A DNA stretch of 50,024 bases from Candidatus Zhuqueibacterota bacterium (GCA_016929295.1 JAFGJB010000028.1:1-50024), one strand, 5' to 3'. Positions 32,337 through 42,518 are shown, counted from the first letter of the stretch. Numbers and translations: made by a program. Notes: a model not told the origin generated them from the sequence alone.

Positions 32337-33344
32337 TTAAAGTTCTTTATTATAATTTGCTTTGTAAAACTCTCTATATTCACCGCTTTTGAGTTTTCCC
32401 CACCACGACCGGTTGTCGACATACCACTGAATGGTCGAGTTCATTGCTCGCTCAAATTTATGCTCCGGCACCCATCCCAGAGCGGTGATCTTGGCGGTGT
32501 CCACCGAATAGCGGCGATCATGACCCAGTCTATCCTGAATGAAAGTTTTGAGAGTGTGCGGCTTTTTCAGATAGGTCAAGATGAGATCTGTAATCTCTAT
32601 ATTCGTGCGCTCGTTGCCGCCGCCGATATTATAAACCTGCCCGGGTTTGCCATGATAAATGAGAAAATCGACCGCGTCGCAGTGATCCAGGACATAAATC
32701 CAGTCTCGCACATTTTTGCCATCGCCGTAAATTGGCAAACTTTTGTCCTCAAGCGCGTTGGTCACAAAGAGCGGAATGAGCTTTTCAGGATATTGATACG
32801 GGCCAAAATTATTTGAGCAGCGCGTGATGATGACCGGCAGTTGATAAGTGACAAAATAGGAATAGGCGAGACGATCGGCGCCGGCTTTTGATGCGGAGTA
32901 GGGGCTGGAGGGCTCCAGGATATCGGTCTCTTTGAACGAGCCATCAATAATGCTGCCATAGACTTCATCGGTGCTGATCTGGATAAACTTTTCAACGCCG
33001 TGTCGCCGCGCGGCCTCGAGCAGAATGAAAGCGCCGTAGACATCCGTTTTAATGAAAGCGTCGGGAGCGCCGATGGAGCGATCTACGTGGCTTTCGGCGG
33101 CAAAATTGACCACCACATCCGCTTCTTTCACCAGCGGATCAACTACATCCGCCTGACAAATATCACCTCTGACGAATCTATAATTTTTTTTCGTCGCAAC
33201 GTCGTCGAGATTTTCAAGATTGCCGGCATAGGTCAGTTTGTCCAGATTGATGACATAGACGTCATCACCATATTTTTGAAAGAGATAATGGATATAATTG
33301 CTGCCGATAAAGCCGGCGCCGCCCGTCACGAGATATGTTTTCAT
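32337..33344 (-). CDS. rfbB: dTDP-glucose 4,6-dehydratase (RmlB/RfbB)
   Basis: The 335-residue extended SDR enzyme makes dTDP-4-keto-6-deoxy-glucose for rhamnose and related deoxy sugars. It has the N-terminal TGGAGFIGSNYIHY, NFAAESHVDRSI, ISTDEVYGS with the acid residues, the YSASK catalytic motif and RCSNNFGPYQYPEKLIPL. Partner genes for dTDP-glucose synthesis and later steps (rmlA, C, D) are not in the window. It is the first gene of the sugar-nucleotide operon, with a good promoter about 70 bp upstream. Confidence 0.92.
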   Translation of the reverse strand: MKTYLVTGGAGFIGSNYIHYLFQKYGDDVYVINLDKLTYAGNLENLDDVATKKNYRFVRGDICQADVVDPLVKEADVVVNFAAESHVDRSIGAPDAFIKTDVYGAFILLEAARRHGVEKFIQISTDEVYGSIIDGSFKETDILEPSSPYSASKAGADRLAYSYFVTYQLPVIITRCSNNFGPYQYPEKLIPLFVTNALEDKSLPIYGDGKNVRDWIYVLDHCDAVDFLIYHGKPGQVYNIGGGNERTNIEITDLILTYLKKPHTLKTFIQDRLGHDRRYSVDTAKITALGWVPEHKFERAMNSTIQWYVDNRSWWGKLKSGEYREFYKANYNKEL

Positions 33345-33409
33345 GGAATTTCCTATTCTTGTTTTTCTGTCTTTTAAACGCGTTGACAGAACATCCAGGC
33401 AAGTCGAGA

Positions 33410-33438
33410 AATGTACAAAGCCACAGGCAAAAAGTCAA
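33410..33438 (-). promoter_or_regulatory. Promoter of the rfbB-dehydrogenase-wecB-SLBB operon
   Basis: On the minus strand, TTGACT (33438-33433) and TACATT (33415-33410) are 17 bp apart, about 70 bp upstream of rfbB. The element fits sigma70 consensus at nine of twelve positions. Confidence 0.6.
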
Positions 33439-33610
33439 TTTCTTTTATTGTTTAACGGCCTTGCGCAAAATCCTGCTAATCTACATCACATGATGAATTT
33501 TCGCAGACAAATTATAAAGCCAAATTCGATTTTCCCGGCAAATGCCATTGAATCACATCGCAATAATGTTTATATTTGGGCCCCTGTTCAAATGAATCGG
33601 TCACGAGAAG

Positions 33611-35359
33611 ATGAAGACAAACGCGCATATCAGAATATCGTTGGCTCAAATCAATACGACGGTCGGTGATCTCGACGGTAATTATAACAAAATTATGCGG
33701 ATGATAAAAGCAGCTCATAGAGAAAAGTGTCATCTTGTCGCTTTTCCGGAATTGACAATTACCGGCTATCCTCCCGAGGATCTTGTCCTGCGCAAGAGAT
33801 TCATTCAAGATCAGAAAAAGATACTGGACAACATAACGCACCGTGTCGAGGATATCACCTGCATCATCGGCTTTGTCGATGACATGGACGGAATTCTCTA
33901 CAACAGCGCCGCAATTCTGCAAAATGGCGCGATCAAGGCGGTTTACCACAAGATTCAGCTGCCGAATTACAGTGTGTTCGATGAGGAACGCTACTTTGAA
34001 GCGGGAGAGAGACCGCTGGTCATTTCACTCAACCATATTTTGATCGGCATCAGCATTTGTGAGGATATCTGGATTCCGGACGCTGTCACCGAGGCGCAGG
34101 CCTTTCAGGGAGGGGCTGAAATAGTGCTCAATATTTCAGCGTCACCTTTTGCGGTTGGCAAAGGCGACCAACGAATCAACCTCATGCGGCAAAAAGCCCA
34201 AAAAACGGCCGCGATTGTGGCGTATAACAATCTCGTCGGCGGACAAGACGAGCTGGTCTTTGACGGGCAGAGCCTGATCGTCGGACCTGACGGCGATATC
34301 TGGCGCACGGGCGCTGCTTTTGCTGAAGAATTGATCATTCAAGATCTGAACGTAGAGTCTGTGCGGCAACGCCGCCGTGGCATCGATTTTTTCAATGCGA
34401 CCAGGAAGGCGCCGTCTTTGTCCTGCGACATCGTCGTCCTTGACCAGGAGGAGATTGGCGCGGGCGCGGTGCAAAAAATTGTGCAGCCGTCACAACGGAC
34501 GATTGAAGAAGACATTTACAAGGCGATCATCCTGGGATTGCGCGATTATGTTCATAAAAACAGCTTTGAACAAGTCGTTTTCGGCCTCAGCGGCGGCATC
34601 GACTCCGCCCTGGTGGCCACTTTGGCAGCCGATGCGCTGCGACCACAGAATGTCAACTGCATCACCATGCCCTCAATTTACAGCAGCCGTGGCAGCGTCG
34701 ATGATTCGCTAGAGCTCGCGGAGAATCTGGGCATCAACCTGTTGGAATTGAGCATTGTAGATATTTATGATCGATATCTTGAACTCTTGCGCGACCTATT
34801 TGCCGACCGCCAACCGGATGTGAGCGAAGAAAATCTGCAAGCGCGCATCCGTGGCACTATCGTCATGGCATTGTCCAATAAATTTGGCTGGCTTCCGCTG
34901 GCAACCGGGAACAAGAGTGAAGTGAGCGTCGGTTATTGTACACTTTATGGCGATATGGTCGGAGGCTTTGCGCCATTGAAAGATGTCACCAAGACGATGG
35001 TTTACAGACTCGTCGATTATCGCAATGACACATCCGCAAGTGCTCCGATTCCCCGGAGCATCATCGAAAAAGCGCCATCAGCCGAACTGCGTCCTGGGCA
35101 GAGAGATCAGGACAGCCTGCCGCCGTATGATGAGCTGGACACTATACTCGAGCTCTATATCGAAAAGATGCAGGGGATCGACCGCATCATTGCCCAGGGG
35201 CACGCTCCCGAGACCGTAGAGCGCGTCGCCCAGCTGGTCGATTCAAGCGAATACAAACGGCGTCAAGCGGCGCCCGGCATCAAAATTACCCAGGTGGCAT
35301 TTGGCAAGGACAGACGTATGCCGATCACAAATCACTACAAAGGGATAAAAAAGACTTGA
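33611..35359 (+). CDS. nadE: Glutamine-dependent NAD+ synthetase
   Basis: The 582-residue two-domain enzyme amidates nicotinate adenine dinucleotide to NAD+ using glutamine. The N-terminal nitrilase-type glutaminase has the triad E47 (AFPELTITGYPPEDL), K114 (HKIQLPN) and C150 (SICEDIW). The C-terminal synthetase has the PP-loop SGGIDS at 327-332, then the ATP/NaAD-binding TGNKSEVSVGYCTLYGDMVGG and a C-terminal KR-rich segment. It reads alone on the plus strand, divergent from rfbB, and ends at a hairpin terminator. The close-set ATG at 33611 follows a purine-rich ACGAGAAG. Confidence 0.95.
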   Translation: MKTNAHIRISLAQINTTVGDLDGNYNKIMRMIKAAHREKCHLVAFPELTITGYPPEDLVLRKRFIQDQKKILDNITHRVEDITCIIGFVDDMDGILYNSAAILQNGAIKAVYHKIQLPNYSVFDEERYFEAGERPLVISLNHILIGISICEDIWIPDAVTEAQAFQGGAEIVLNISASPFAVGKGDQRINLMRQKAQKTAAIVAYNNLVGGQDELVFDGQSLIVGPDGDIWRTGAAFAEELIIQDLNVESVRQRRRGIDFFNATRKAPSLSCDIVVLDQEEIGAGAVQKIVQPSQRTIEEDIYKAIILGLRDYVHKNSFEQVVFGLSGGIDSALVATLAADALRPQNVNCITMPSIYSSRGSVDDSLELAENLGINLLELSIVDIYDRYLELLRDLFADRQPDVSEENLQARIRGTIVMALSNKFGWLPLATGNKSEVSVGYCTLYGDMVGGFAPLKDVTKTMVYRLVDYRNDTSASAPIPRSIIEKAPSAELRPGQRDQDSLPPYDELDTILELYIEKMQGIDRIIAQGHAPETVERVAQLVDSSEYKRRQAAPGIKITQVAFGKDRRMPITNHYKGIKKT

Positions 35360-35430
35360 CTTTTTGAATTTGAATCATTATAATCAATCAGCCTTTACAA
35401 GGCTAATCTGATTTTACCCTTCCAAACATG

Positions 35431-35475
35431 AAAAGCTGAAATTTCACAAGCCCGCCGGAAATTTCAGCTTTCTCT
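35431..35475 (+). terminator. Terminator between nadE and the convergent GT2 gene
   Basis: A 13-bp perfect stem AAAGCTGAAATTT/AAATTTCAGCTTT (35432-35444 with 35459-35471) with a 14-nt loop is followed by TCTCTTTTT on the plus strand. Because the first arm is preceded by AAAA, it can also act weakly for the convergent GT2 gene on the minus strand. Confidence 0.78.
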
Positions 35476-35477
35476 TT

Positions 35478-36386
35478 TTATGCCAGAGCCGGCGACTGTC
35501 CAAGCGCGACGCGGCGCCCTTTTACAAAACCGTCGGTATAATGCAGCAGAATAAAAAATAACATCGGCGACAAGAAAACAAACTTGATGAAATCGGGTGC
35601 ACTGTATCTCAAAAGCCGATGGCCAATGGCGAGAAGGCGCACCAAAGGCAATAAGGGCAGCAGGGCGGGATACTTGACAAACATAACGCCCTTGAGTTTA
35701 TATTTATGGCGATTGATCGCTGCACCATAGCCTAATTCGCGTTGATTTTTTATAATTTTTTTCAGGCTCGTCCGGTTCCGATGCCAGATCACCGCAGTGG
35801 GTTGATAGAACAGTTCAACTCCCTTTTCCTTCACTCGCCGACAATAGAGGCTGTCACTCCCCTTCACCTGATCGATGAAAAGACCATGCTTTTCAAACAC
35901 CTCCTTCTCAATTGAAAGGTTGCAGGTTCCAAAGTGAGTATTGTCAGTTGTTTCGTGAGATTTGACGAACTCGCTGAATTCAAGCAGATAGTCCATTGTC
36001 CCGGTGAGGCTCCATGGCGTCCCGTTTCGAACAGCACCGCCGACAGCCCGAAAGCCGCGGCGATGCGAGTTCACCAATTCCTGCAGCCAGTCTTCCCTGA
36101 CGATACAATCCGTGTCAGTGAACGCCAGATAGTCCCCGCGCGCCACACGAATGGCTTTGTTGCGGGCTGTGCCGGGGAATGCTCTTTCGTTCAATTCAAT
36201 GACTTTGACAGATGTGTAACGCTGCCGAATGAGCTCCGCCGTGTCATCTCCTGTCGATTCAACGACGATCACTTCGTAGGCAAAATCTGTTTTTTGCCGC
36301 AAAACCGAATCGAGAGCATCAAAAATGACGTGCTTTTGGTTGTATGACGGGATGATCACCGTCGCCAATATGGAATTCTCTTGCAT
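35478..36386 (-). CDS. Glycosyltransferase family 2 with C-terminal membrane helices
   Basis: The 302-residue protein has the GT2 motifs ATVIIPSYNQKHVIFDAL, VVESTGDDTAE and the metal-binding FTDTDCIV, followed by GGAVRNGTP and GTCNLSIEK. About 50 residues at the C-terminus are hydrophobic (YPALLPLLPLVRLLAIGH and FVFLSPMLFFILLHY), predicting one or two membrane segments, so it likely acts on a lipid-linked substrate at the inner membrane. It stands alone, not in the LPS cluster. Confidence 0.83.
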   Translation of the reverse strand: MQENSILATVIIPSYNQKHVIFDALDSVLRQKTDFAYEVIVVESTGDDTAELIRQRYTSVKVIELNERAFPGTARNKAIRVARGDYLAFTDTDCIVREDWLQELVNSHRRGFRAVGGAVRNGTPWSLTGTMDYLLEFSEFVKSHETTDNTHFGTCNLSIEKEVFEKHGLFIDQVKGSDSLYCRRVKEKGVELFYQPTAVIWHRNRTSLKKIIKNQRELGYGAAINRHKYKLKGVMFVKYPALLPLLPLVRLLAIGHRLLRYSAPDFIKFVFLSPMLFFILLHYTDGFVKGRRVALGQSPALA

Positions 36387-36535
36387 ATCTCTTCCGTGAT
36401 AATTTTTTCTACTAACTTACAATCCAACTGGCGATTGTGCGAAATAATAGATACGCAGGCAAAAAAAATGCAACGAAAATTTGCGCGCAGCATAAAAGGA
36501 CGAACGAGGTTAACCCCTTTTTGTCTTCAACCACG

Positions 36536-36608
<73 letters not shown>

Positions 36609-36648
36609 AAAGTACCAAGGCGTATCAGCGGCCTTTTCGACTTGAATG

Positions 36649-36722
36649 TGAGGGCGCCGGGAATCGAACCCAGGACCGACGGCTTAAAAGGCCGCTGCTC
36701 TACCTAGCTGAGCTACGCCCTC
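36649..36722 (-). tRNA. tRNA-Lys (anticodon UUU)
   Basis: The 74-nt cloverleaf has acceptor arms GAGGGCG/CGCCCTC, D-arm AGCTCAGCTAGGTAGAGC, anticodon loop CTTTTAA (TTT at 34-36), T-arm GTTCGATTC and discriminator A. CCA is not encoded. Together the pair reads both Lys codons. Confidence 0.95.
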
Positions 36723-36735
36723 AGGCATAAATGTA

Positions 36736-36764
36736 AATTTATTTATATAAATATTTAAATGCAA
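36736..36764 (-). promoter_or_regulatory. Possible promoter of the tRNA-Lys pair
   Basis: On the minus strand, TTGCAT (36764-36759) and TAAATT (36741-36736) are 17 bp apart within a very AT-rich stretch. The predicted start site falls a few bases before the UUU tRNA. This is moderate evidence only. Confidence 0.35.
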
Positions 36765-36773
36765 TCGAAAATT

Positions 36774-37388
36774 TCAAAAAAGAGGCTTTTCTCCTCTTGC
36801 ATCCTGCAGCTTTTTCCATAAAAATCCGGCACTGATTGCTTTTAAAATCATCGACGGAAGGAAAATCACCACTCCCGAATAGATCGTCCCCCAGAATGAA
36901 ACATCTCTCTGCAAGAGAATCACAAAGCTCAAATATAACCAGATCGCTCCGCCACATAAAACCATCAGCATGCCGATCGACACGAAAATGACAGCCTTCC
37001 TCAGCGTGATGCTGCCGGCGCGCGATTTCAGCAGAGAGATGATCAGTGCGGAGAGCGGCAAAAGCAGCAGATAGCCGAAAGTCGGCTGCATGATATAGCC
37101 CAAACCGCCACCGTAGGCGAAGACGGGAAGTCCCATCAAGCCAATTGACAAATAAGCCGCCTGACTCAACGCCGCCCAGCGAGGCGGCAGCATCAAACCT
37201 GCCAGAGCAGTGAAAAATGTTTGCAATGTAAAAGGGACGGGGTAAAACGGTATCTTGACAAAAGCCCCGGCAGCGGTGAGAGCTGTCAACAGCGCAGACG
37301 TCAATAAAAGCCTGATGTCTATTTCATTCTGAGAGCTCACGCGATTTATTTGACCTTGCTTTTCTGATGACCCTTTGGTAATTTTCAT
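36774..37388 (-). CDS. bioY: BioY-family biotin transporter (S component)
   Basis: The 204-residue polytopic membrane protein is the substrate-binding S component that imports biotin, alone or with an ECF module (none visible here). Family marks are AGAFVKIPFYPVPFTLQTFFTALAGLMLPPRWA, YLSIGLMGLPVFAYGGGLGYIMQPTFGYLLLLPL and about six hydrophobic helices. An N-terminal charged leader of about 25 residues precedes the first helix. The ATG at 37388 is 3 bp from the start of the divergent patatin gene; an ATG at 37397 and a GTG at 37340 are alternatives. No biotin-repressor site is evident. Confidence 0.88.
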   Translation of the reverse strand: MKITKGSSEKQGQINRVSSQNEIDIRLLLTSALLTALTAAGAFVKIPFYPVPFTLQTFFTALAGLMLPPRWAALSQAAYLSIGLMGLPVFAYGGGLGYIMQPTFGYLLLLPLSALIISLLKSRAGSITLRKAVIFVSIGMLMVLCGGAIWLYLSFVILLQRDVSFWGTIYSGVVIFLPSMILKAISAGFLWKKLQDARGEKPLF

Positions 37389-37391
37389 GTT

Positions 37392-40085
37392 ATGCATAAT
37401 ATTCAATCACAACGGCATAAAATAAAACAATATTTCAGAAAACGCATTCGCTATTTTCATCCGCTTCTTTCTTTTCTGTTGCTGTGGCGTTTGTCAGTTC
37501 ATGCTGAAATGGTGGATGGCGACATCATCAAGGAATTTCACCTCGATTTTCCTCAAGACGACGCGCCCATGCAAATGATAGCTCATAAAAACCTGTCACA
37601 TCCGAAAATCGGTCTGGCATTGAGCGGCGGCGGCATTCGCGGTGTGGCGCAAGTGGGAGTGCTGAAAGTTCTGCAAGAGAAGAATATCCCCATCGACCTG
37701 ATCGTCGGCACCAGCATCGGCGGCGTCATCGGCGCGTTATATGCCTCCGGCTATTCGGCGGATGAAATCATCGAGCTGGCGAGAATGACGGATTGGGGAT
37801 CCGTATTGTCGGACGCACCTCAACGATCATCACTTTTTTTAGGTGAAAAACAAAAACGCGGGCGCGCCTTGCTGCAGTTCAGGATGGACCATTTCAAACC
37901 AATTGTGCCGGAAGCCTATAGTCCCGGCCAAAAACTGCACACAACCTTTACAGAACTGATACTGAATGCCTGTTGCCACTCGTCTGATTTTAGCCGCTTG
38001 GAAATCCCGCTGAAAATTGTTGCCACAGACATAAAATCCGGAGCAAAGGTCATCCTGGATCACGGAGATCTCGCACAGGCCATGCGGGCGACCGTTGGCA
38101 TTCCACTTCTTTTCAGTCCGGTCGAATATGATGCTTTTACTCTCATTGACGGCGGTGTGACGGACAATCTTCCCGTAATGGAAACAAGGGCAGCGGGCGT
38201 CGACATTGTCATCGCTGTTGATACAACCTCGCCGCTGCGATCTGCCGGCCGTTTGAACGCCCCCTGGGAAATTGCTGATCAGATCACGACGATCATGCAA
38301 CAGGAAAATAACACCAATCAGCTCGCGGCCGCAGATTTTGCCATCACATTTAACGATCTGGATATTGTGTCGACGGATGTTGCGTCGCTGGATTTTTTAT
38401 ATAATGAAGGCATTCGTCGCACCGAATTGCAGCTCGCGCAGATTGTCGATGCCATTGGGCGCCGGCAAAATCAGCAGGTAGTCGATGAGGCTTTTCGCAT
38501 TGATCGCATCGTCGTGCACGGTGCTGAGGAGCAGTATGTTTCTTCCTTTGTCAATTTCGACAGAAAAGATTTTTCGACAGCCGCCATCCATGATCTCTTG
38601 AGGTCGATCTATGCTGCAGGGGATATCGAAAACATTTCAGCAAAAATCATCAAAACGAACGTGCTCACTCTTGAACTTGATATCACCTTCAATCCACTGC
38701 TGAAATCGATGTTCTTTTACGGTAATTCGCAGTTTCCGACGGACTCTCTGGCGCAACATTTTTCCGCTCTCCTTGAAAAGCCGCTCAATCCTCGCAGGAT
38801 GAATTCGGCGATGAAGGAGGTGATCAAGATGTACAGGCGCCGGGGTTTGTCGTTAGCCAGGATCGATAGAATCAGTTACAATCATCACGATCAATCCGCT
38901 CATGTTTTCGTCTTTGAGGGTCTCGTCAGGGAGATACGTGTGAGCGGTTTGCGCAAGACGCAAGAATTCGTCATTGCGCGCGAATTTGAGATGAAAGAAG
39001 GTGAGCTCTTCAGGCTCAAGCGCGCTCAGGACGGCATGAGCAATATTCTTGCGACGGATCTCTTCAGCGCCGTCAATCTGAGCATCGAGCGTCAATCGAT
39101 CCATCACAATCTCCATTTGCACTTTGTCGAAAAGCCGTCGCATGTCGTGCGCCTGGGGACGCGTTACGATGCTGAACGAACGGCAAAAATTTTTATGGAA
39201 TATGCGGATGAAAACATTCTGGGAACGGGTAATGACTTGACCTTTCATCTGCAATACGGCGGTCGTGATTTCAAAGCCTACATCGCTCATCGCGCGGACC
39301 GACTTTTTAAAAGCTATCTGACGAGTCGATTTGACGTGCATCGATTTGAAACCGCTCATTATGCTTACACGGATCTGAATCTGTCCGGCGAATATATACG
39401 TCATGCCACTGGCCTCAATATCGATTTGGGCCAGCAAATGAGTCGTTTTGGCACCCTGTCAGGACATTTACGATTCGAGGAGATCAATCTCAACGCTGTC
39501 TCCGGCTACGGCTTTGATACGGGAAGTCTGAATATCAACACTTTCGGCATGAAAACAGTCATTGACACGAGGGACAATGTGCCATTTCCGACAACCGGCA
39601 AGCATCACATCTTTTTTTACGAAATCTCATCCGGACTTGTCCTTGGTGCTGACGCATCATTTTTCAAAGTGATGAATCAACTGGCAACCTGGACCACCTA
39701 CGGCGGCCGCCACACAATTTGTCCAAAGCTGATCTGGGGGACCTCGGATGCCACGACGCCGTATTCGGAACAGTTTCGCCTGGGTGGTCAGGATTCATTT
39801 CATGGCTTGCGGGAAGGACAGCTATGGGGAAAACACATGATCCTCACCAGTCTGGAGTATCGATTGCTGCTGCCCAGATTTTGGTCATTTAACACCTACG
39901 TCTCGGCACGTTTCGATCTGGGCGCCATGTGGAAAAAGATGGAAGAAATAAAAGTGACTGACTTCATCGGCGGGTATGGGGCTACTCTCGGAATAAAAAC
40001 GCCGGCCGGTCCGTTCTCGTTCGCCTACGGCGAGACGACGAGAGGGCAGCGACAATTCTATTTTTCGGCCGGTTTCGATTTTTAG
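37392..40085 (+). CDS. Patatin-POTRA-beta-barrel outer-membrane protein (PlpD-like, type Vd)
   Basis: The 897 residues fall into three parts. An N-terminal signal (about 20-38) leads to a patatin phospholipase domain (about 70-340) with oxyanion hole SGGGIRG (78-84), nucleophile S108 in GTSIGG and D253 in DGGVTDNLP, a complete Ser-Asp dyad. POTRA-like repeats follow (about 380-590). A Bam/D15-type beta-barrel (about 600-897) ends in an aromatic F (AGFDF), a typical sorting signal. PlpD-type proteins export their own phospholipase domain to the surface. The ATG at 37392 leaves just 3 bp to bioY, so the promoters must overlap coding sequence. Confidence 0.87.
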   Translation: MHNIQSQRHKIKQYFRKRIRYFHPLLSFLLLWRLSVHAEMVDGDIIKEFHLDFPQDDAPMQMIAHKNLSHPKIGLALSGGGIRGVAQVGVLKVLQEKNIPIDLIVGTSIGGVIGALYASGYSADEIIELARMTDWGSVLSDAPQRSSLFLGEKQKRGRALLQFRMDHFKPIVPEAYSPGQKLHTTFTELILNACCHSSDFSRLEIPLKIVATDIKSGAKVILDHGDLAQAMRATVGIPLLFSPVEYDAFTLIDGGVTDNLPVMETRAAGVDIVIAVDTTSPLRSAGRLNAPWEIADQITTIMQQENNTNQLAAADFAITFNDLDIVSTDVASLDFLYNEGIRRTELQLAQIVDAIGRRQNQQVVDEAFRIDRIVVHGAEEQYVSSFVNFDRKDFSTAAIHDLLRSIYAAGDIENISAKIIKTNVLTLELDITFNPLLKSMFFYGNSQFPTDSLAQHFSALLEKPLNPRRMNSAMKEVIKMYRRRGLSLARIDRISYNHHDQSAHVFVFEGLVREIRVSGLRKTQEFVIAREFEMKEGELFRLKRAQDGMSNILATDLFSAVNLSIERQSIHHNLHLHFVEKPSHVVRLGTRYDAERTAKIFMEYADENILGTGNDLTFHLQYGGRDFKAYIAHRADRLFKSYLTSRFDVHRFETAHYAYTDLNLSGEYIRHATGLNIDLGQQMSRFGTLSGHLRFEEINLNAVSGYGFDTGSLNINTFGMKTVIDTRDNVPFPTTGKHHIFFYEISSGLVLGADASFFKVMNQLATWTTYGGRHTICPKLIWGTSDATTPYSEQFRLGGQDSFHGLREGQLWGKHMILTSLEYRLLLPRFWSFNTYVSARFDLGAMWKKMEEIKVTDFIGGYGATLGIKTPAGPFSFAYGETTRGQRQFYFSAGFDF

Positions 40086-40097
40086 CTTTAGGCCCTA

Positions 40098-42518
40098 TCA
40101 GACAAATGATTCCTGCGGCTTTACGTGAACCGAGGCGACCTCATCGCGCTGCGGAATGGCGACCACCACCATACCCTGGGTGGCGCGCCCGGCAATTTTA
40201 ACCGACCTGGCCCGCACGCGTTTAACCTTGCCTTTTTTGGTAATAAAGAGTATTTGATCCTTATCCTCGACTTCCAGCAGTCCGACCAGCTCCCCCACTT
40301 TTTCCGACAGCTTGTAGGTGATGATGCCTTTGCCGCCTCGCTTGATGACGCCATATTCTGACAAGTCGCTTCTCTTGCCAAAACCGAGACTGGTGACCGT
40401 GAAGATTGTCGATTTTTTCTTCATCAGTGGCGCCATTGACACCACTCGATCGCCTGCGACAAGGGTGACACCGCGCACGCCACCGGCTGACAATCCCATA
40501 TCGCGCACATCCTGCTCGGAAAAACGAATCGCCATGCCGCGCGCTGTCGCGATGATCACCTGACGATTGCCATCCGTCAGCAAGGCGCTCACGACCTCAT
40601 CAGCGCCCTTCAGCGATATGACCTCGATCCCGCCTTCCTTCGTTCTGGACAGACTGGATAGCAAAATGCGTTTCACCTGGCCGTCGCGAGTACAGAACAT
40701 GACGTATTGGCTGTCGTCAAATTTTACAGGGATCATGTTGATGATGGTCTCATCATTTTTCAGCTCAATCAGGCGAGGAAGCGGAGCACCATCTGCTTCA
40801 CCGTTGGCAGCGGGCACAAAGCTTGTGCGCAACGGATGACAGGTTCCCTTGTTGGTGAAAAATAACAGGAATTGACCGTTCGTTGACAGGGACGAAAACA
40901 ATGCAAAATCTCTGCTGCTGGCGGCTCTGACGCCCGATTTGTCATTCTCATAATCGGCGCGTGAAAAACGTCTGATCACATTGTCATGTGACAGCGTCAC
41001 CACGCATTCTTCTTCCTGCATCAATTCTTTAAGGCTGCTGCTTTTGACATTTTTGCCGATGATCTGCGTTCGGCGCGGATCTGCATATTTCTCCTTCAAT
41101 TCGAGCAGCTCTTGTTTCACGACCTGCATGCGCAGCGCCTTGCTGCCGAGAATAGCCTTGTACTGCTCGATGAGTTTGATGAGATCGCGATATTCCTGCT
41201 CAATTTTTTTGCGCTCCAGGCCGGTCAGGCGCTGCAGGCGCATATCGAGAATCGCCTGCGCCTGGCTCTCGGAGAGCTTGAAGCGTTTCATAAGGTTGGC
41301 GCGAGCCGTATCAACTGTGCGGGATTTTTTTATGATGGCTATGACTTCATCAATATTGTCCAGCGCAATGATATAGCCTTCCAAAATGTGGGCGCGTTTT
41401 TCCGCTTTTTCGAGTTCGAACTTTGTCCGACGCAGGACGACGTCGTGCCGGAATGTGAGGAATTCGAGCAGGACATCTTTCATGCAAAGGATTTTAGGCT
41501 GACCGTCAACCAGGGCGAGCATGATGACGCCAAAAGTCGTGGACATTTGTGTATGCTGATAAAGCTCTTTGAGCACCTTTTCGGCAGATATGTCTTTTCG
41601 CAGTTCGAATATGATGCGCATGCCCTCGCGATCCGATTCATCCCGGACTTCCGAGATCCCATCCAGTTTTTTCTCGCGCACCAGCGCCGCCACCTTTTCC
41701 TGCAGCGTCGCCTTGTTGACCTGATAGGGAATCTCGGTCACAACGATTCGCTCTCTGCCACCCCGGATCTCCTCGAAATGAGCTTTGGCGCGGACGGTGA
41801 TTTTGCCGCGACCGGTTTCGAAATATTCTTTGATGCCGTCTTCATCCATAATCATGGCGCCGGTGGGAAAATCTGGACCGAGTATGTATTTGCGCAGCGA
41901 TTCCGGCTTGAGCGACGGACGCACAATCAAGGCCACCAGTGCATCAACGACCTCGCCGAGATTATGGGGCGGGATATTGGTCGCCATGCCAACGGCGATG
42001 CCGGCGGCGCCATTCACCAGCAACGTTGGCAGCAGAGAGGGCAGCACGGACGGTTCCTTGAGCGATTCATCAAAATTGGGCACAAAATCGACAGTGTCTT
42101 TATCGATGTCGCGTAATACTTCCTCTGCTATTGCCTCCAGGCGCGCCTCTGTATAACGCATGGCAGCAGCAGAGTCGCCATCGACGGAACCAAAATTACC
42201 CTGGCCGTCGACCAGAGGGTAGCGCAGAGAAAAGTTCTGCACCATGCGAACCATGGTATCGTAAACCGCCGTGTCTCCGTGCGGATGATATTTGCCCAGC
42301 ACTTCACCGACGATCCTGGCGCTTTTTTTATAAGCCTGATTGGGTCGTAATCCCAATTCGAGCATGCCGAAAAGCACTCGTCGATGCACAGGCTTGAGGC
42401 CATCTCGCACATCAGGAAGGGCTCGGGCGACGATCACCGACATCGAATAGTCGATGTAGGAATTTTTCATCTCCTCTTCGATGAGCACAGGAATAATTCT
42501 GCCATTGCCATTTGTCAT
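40098..42518 (-). CDS. gyrA: DNA gyrase subunit A
   Basis: The 806-residue subunit breaks and rejoins DNA in the gyrase A2B2 complex. The active Tyr Y122 (MRYTEARLE) and quinolone-pocket [18 protein letters not shown] are plain; position 83 is Thr, where E. coli has Ser. The C-terminal wrapping domain holds the GyrA-box RGGKG, showing this is gyrase rather than topoisomerase IV. It is 21 bp after gyrB in the origin block, and convergent with the patatin gene. Confidence 0.97.
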   Translation of the reverse strand: MTNGNGRIIPVLIEEEMKNSYIDYSMSVIVARALPDVRDGLKPVHRRVLFGMLELGLRPNQAYKKSARIVGEVLGKYHPHGDTAVYDTMVRMVQNFSLRYPLVDGQGNFGSVDGDSAAAMRYTEARLEAIAEEVLRDIDKDTVDFVPNFDESLKEPSVLPSLLPTLLVNGAAGIAVGMATNIPPHNLGEVVDALVALIVRPSLKPESLRKYILGPDFPTGAMIMDEDGIKEYFETGRGKITVRAKAHFEEIRGGRERIVVTEIPYQVNKATLQEKVAALVREKKLDGISEVRDESDREGMRIIFELRKDISAEKVLKELYQHTQMSTTFGVIMLALVDGQPKILCMKDVLLEFLTFRHDVVLRRTKFELEKAEKRAHILEGYIIALDNIDEVIAIIKKSRTVDTARANLMKRFKLSESQAQAILDMRLQRLTGLERKKIEQEYRDLIKLIEQYKAILGSKALRMQVVKQELLELKEKYADPRRTQIIGKNVKSSSLKELMQEEECVVTLSHDNVIRRFSRADYENDKSGVRAASSRDFALFSSLSTNGQFLLFFTNKGTCHPLRTSFVPAANGEADGAPLPRLIELKNDETIINMIPVKFDDSQYVMFCTRDGQVKRILLSSLSRTKEGGIEVISLKGADEVVSALLTDGNRQVIIATARGMAIRFSEQDVRDMGLSAGGVRGVTLVAGDRVVSMAPLMKKKSTIFTVTSLGFGKRSDLSEYGVIKRGGKGIITYKLSEKVGELVGLLEVEDKDQILFITKKGKVKRVRARSVKIAGRATQGMVVVAIPQRDEVASVHVKPQESFV

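Noticed and set aside
36505-36525. GAGGTTAACCCC followed by TTTTT as a terminator
   Set aside because: The palindrome has no loop and contains a mismatch, so it cannot fold into a stable terminator hairpin.
41112-42116. Long open frame on the plus strand opposite gyrA
   Set aside because: It lies entirely antisense to an unmistakable gyrA and its translation shows no known motif; it is a codon-bias shadow.
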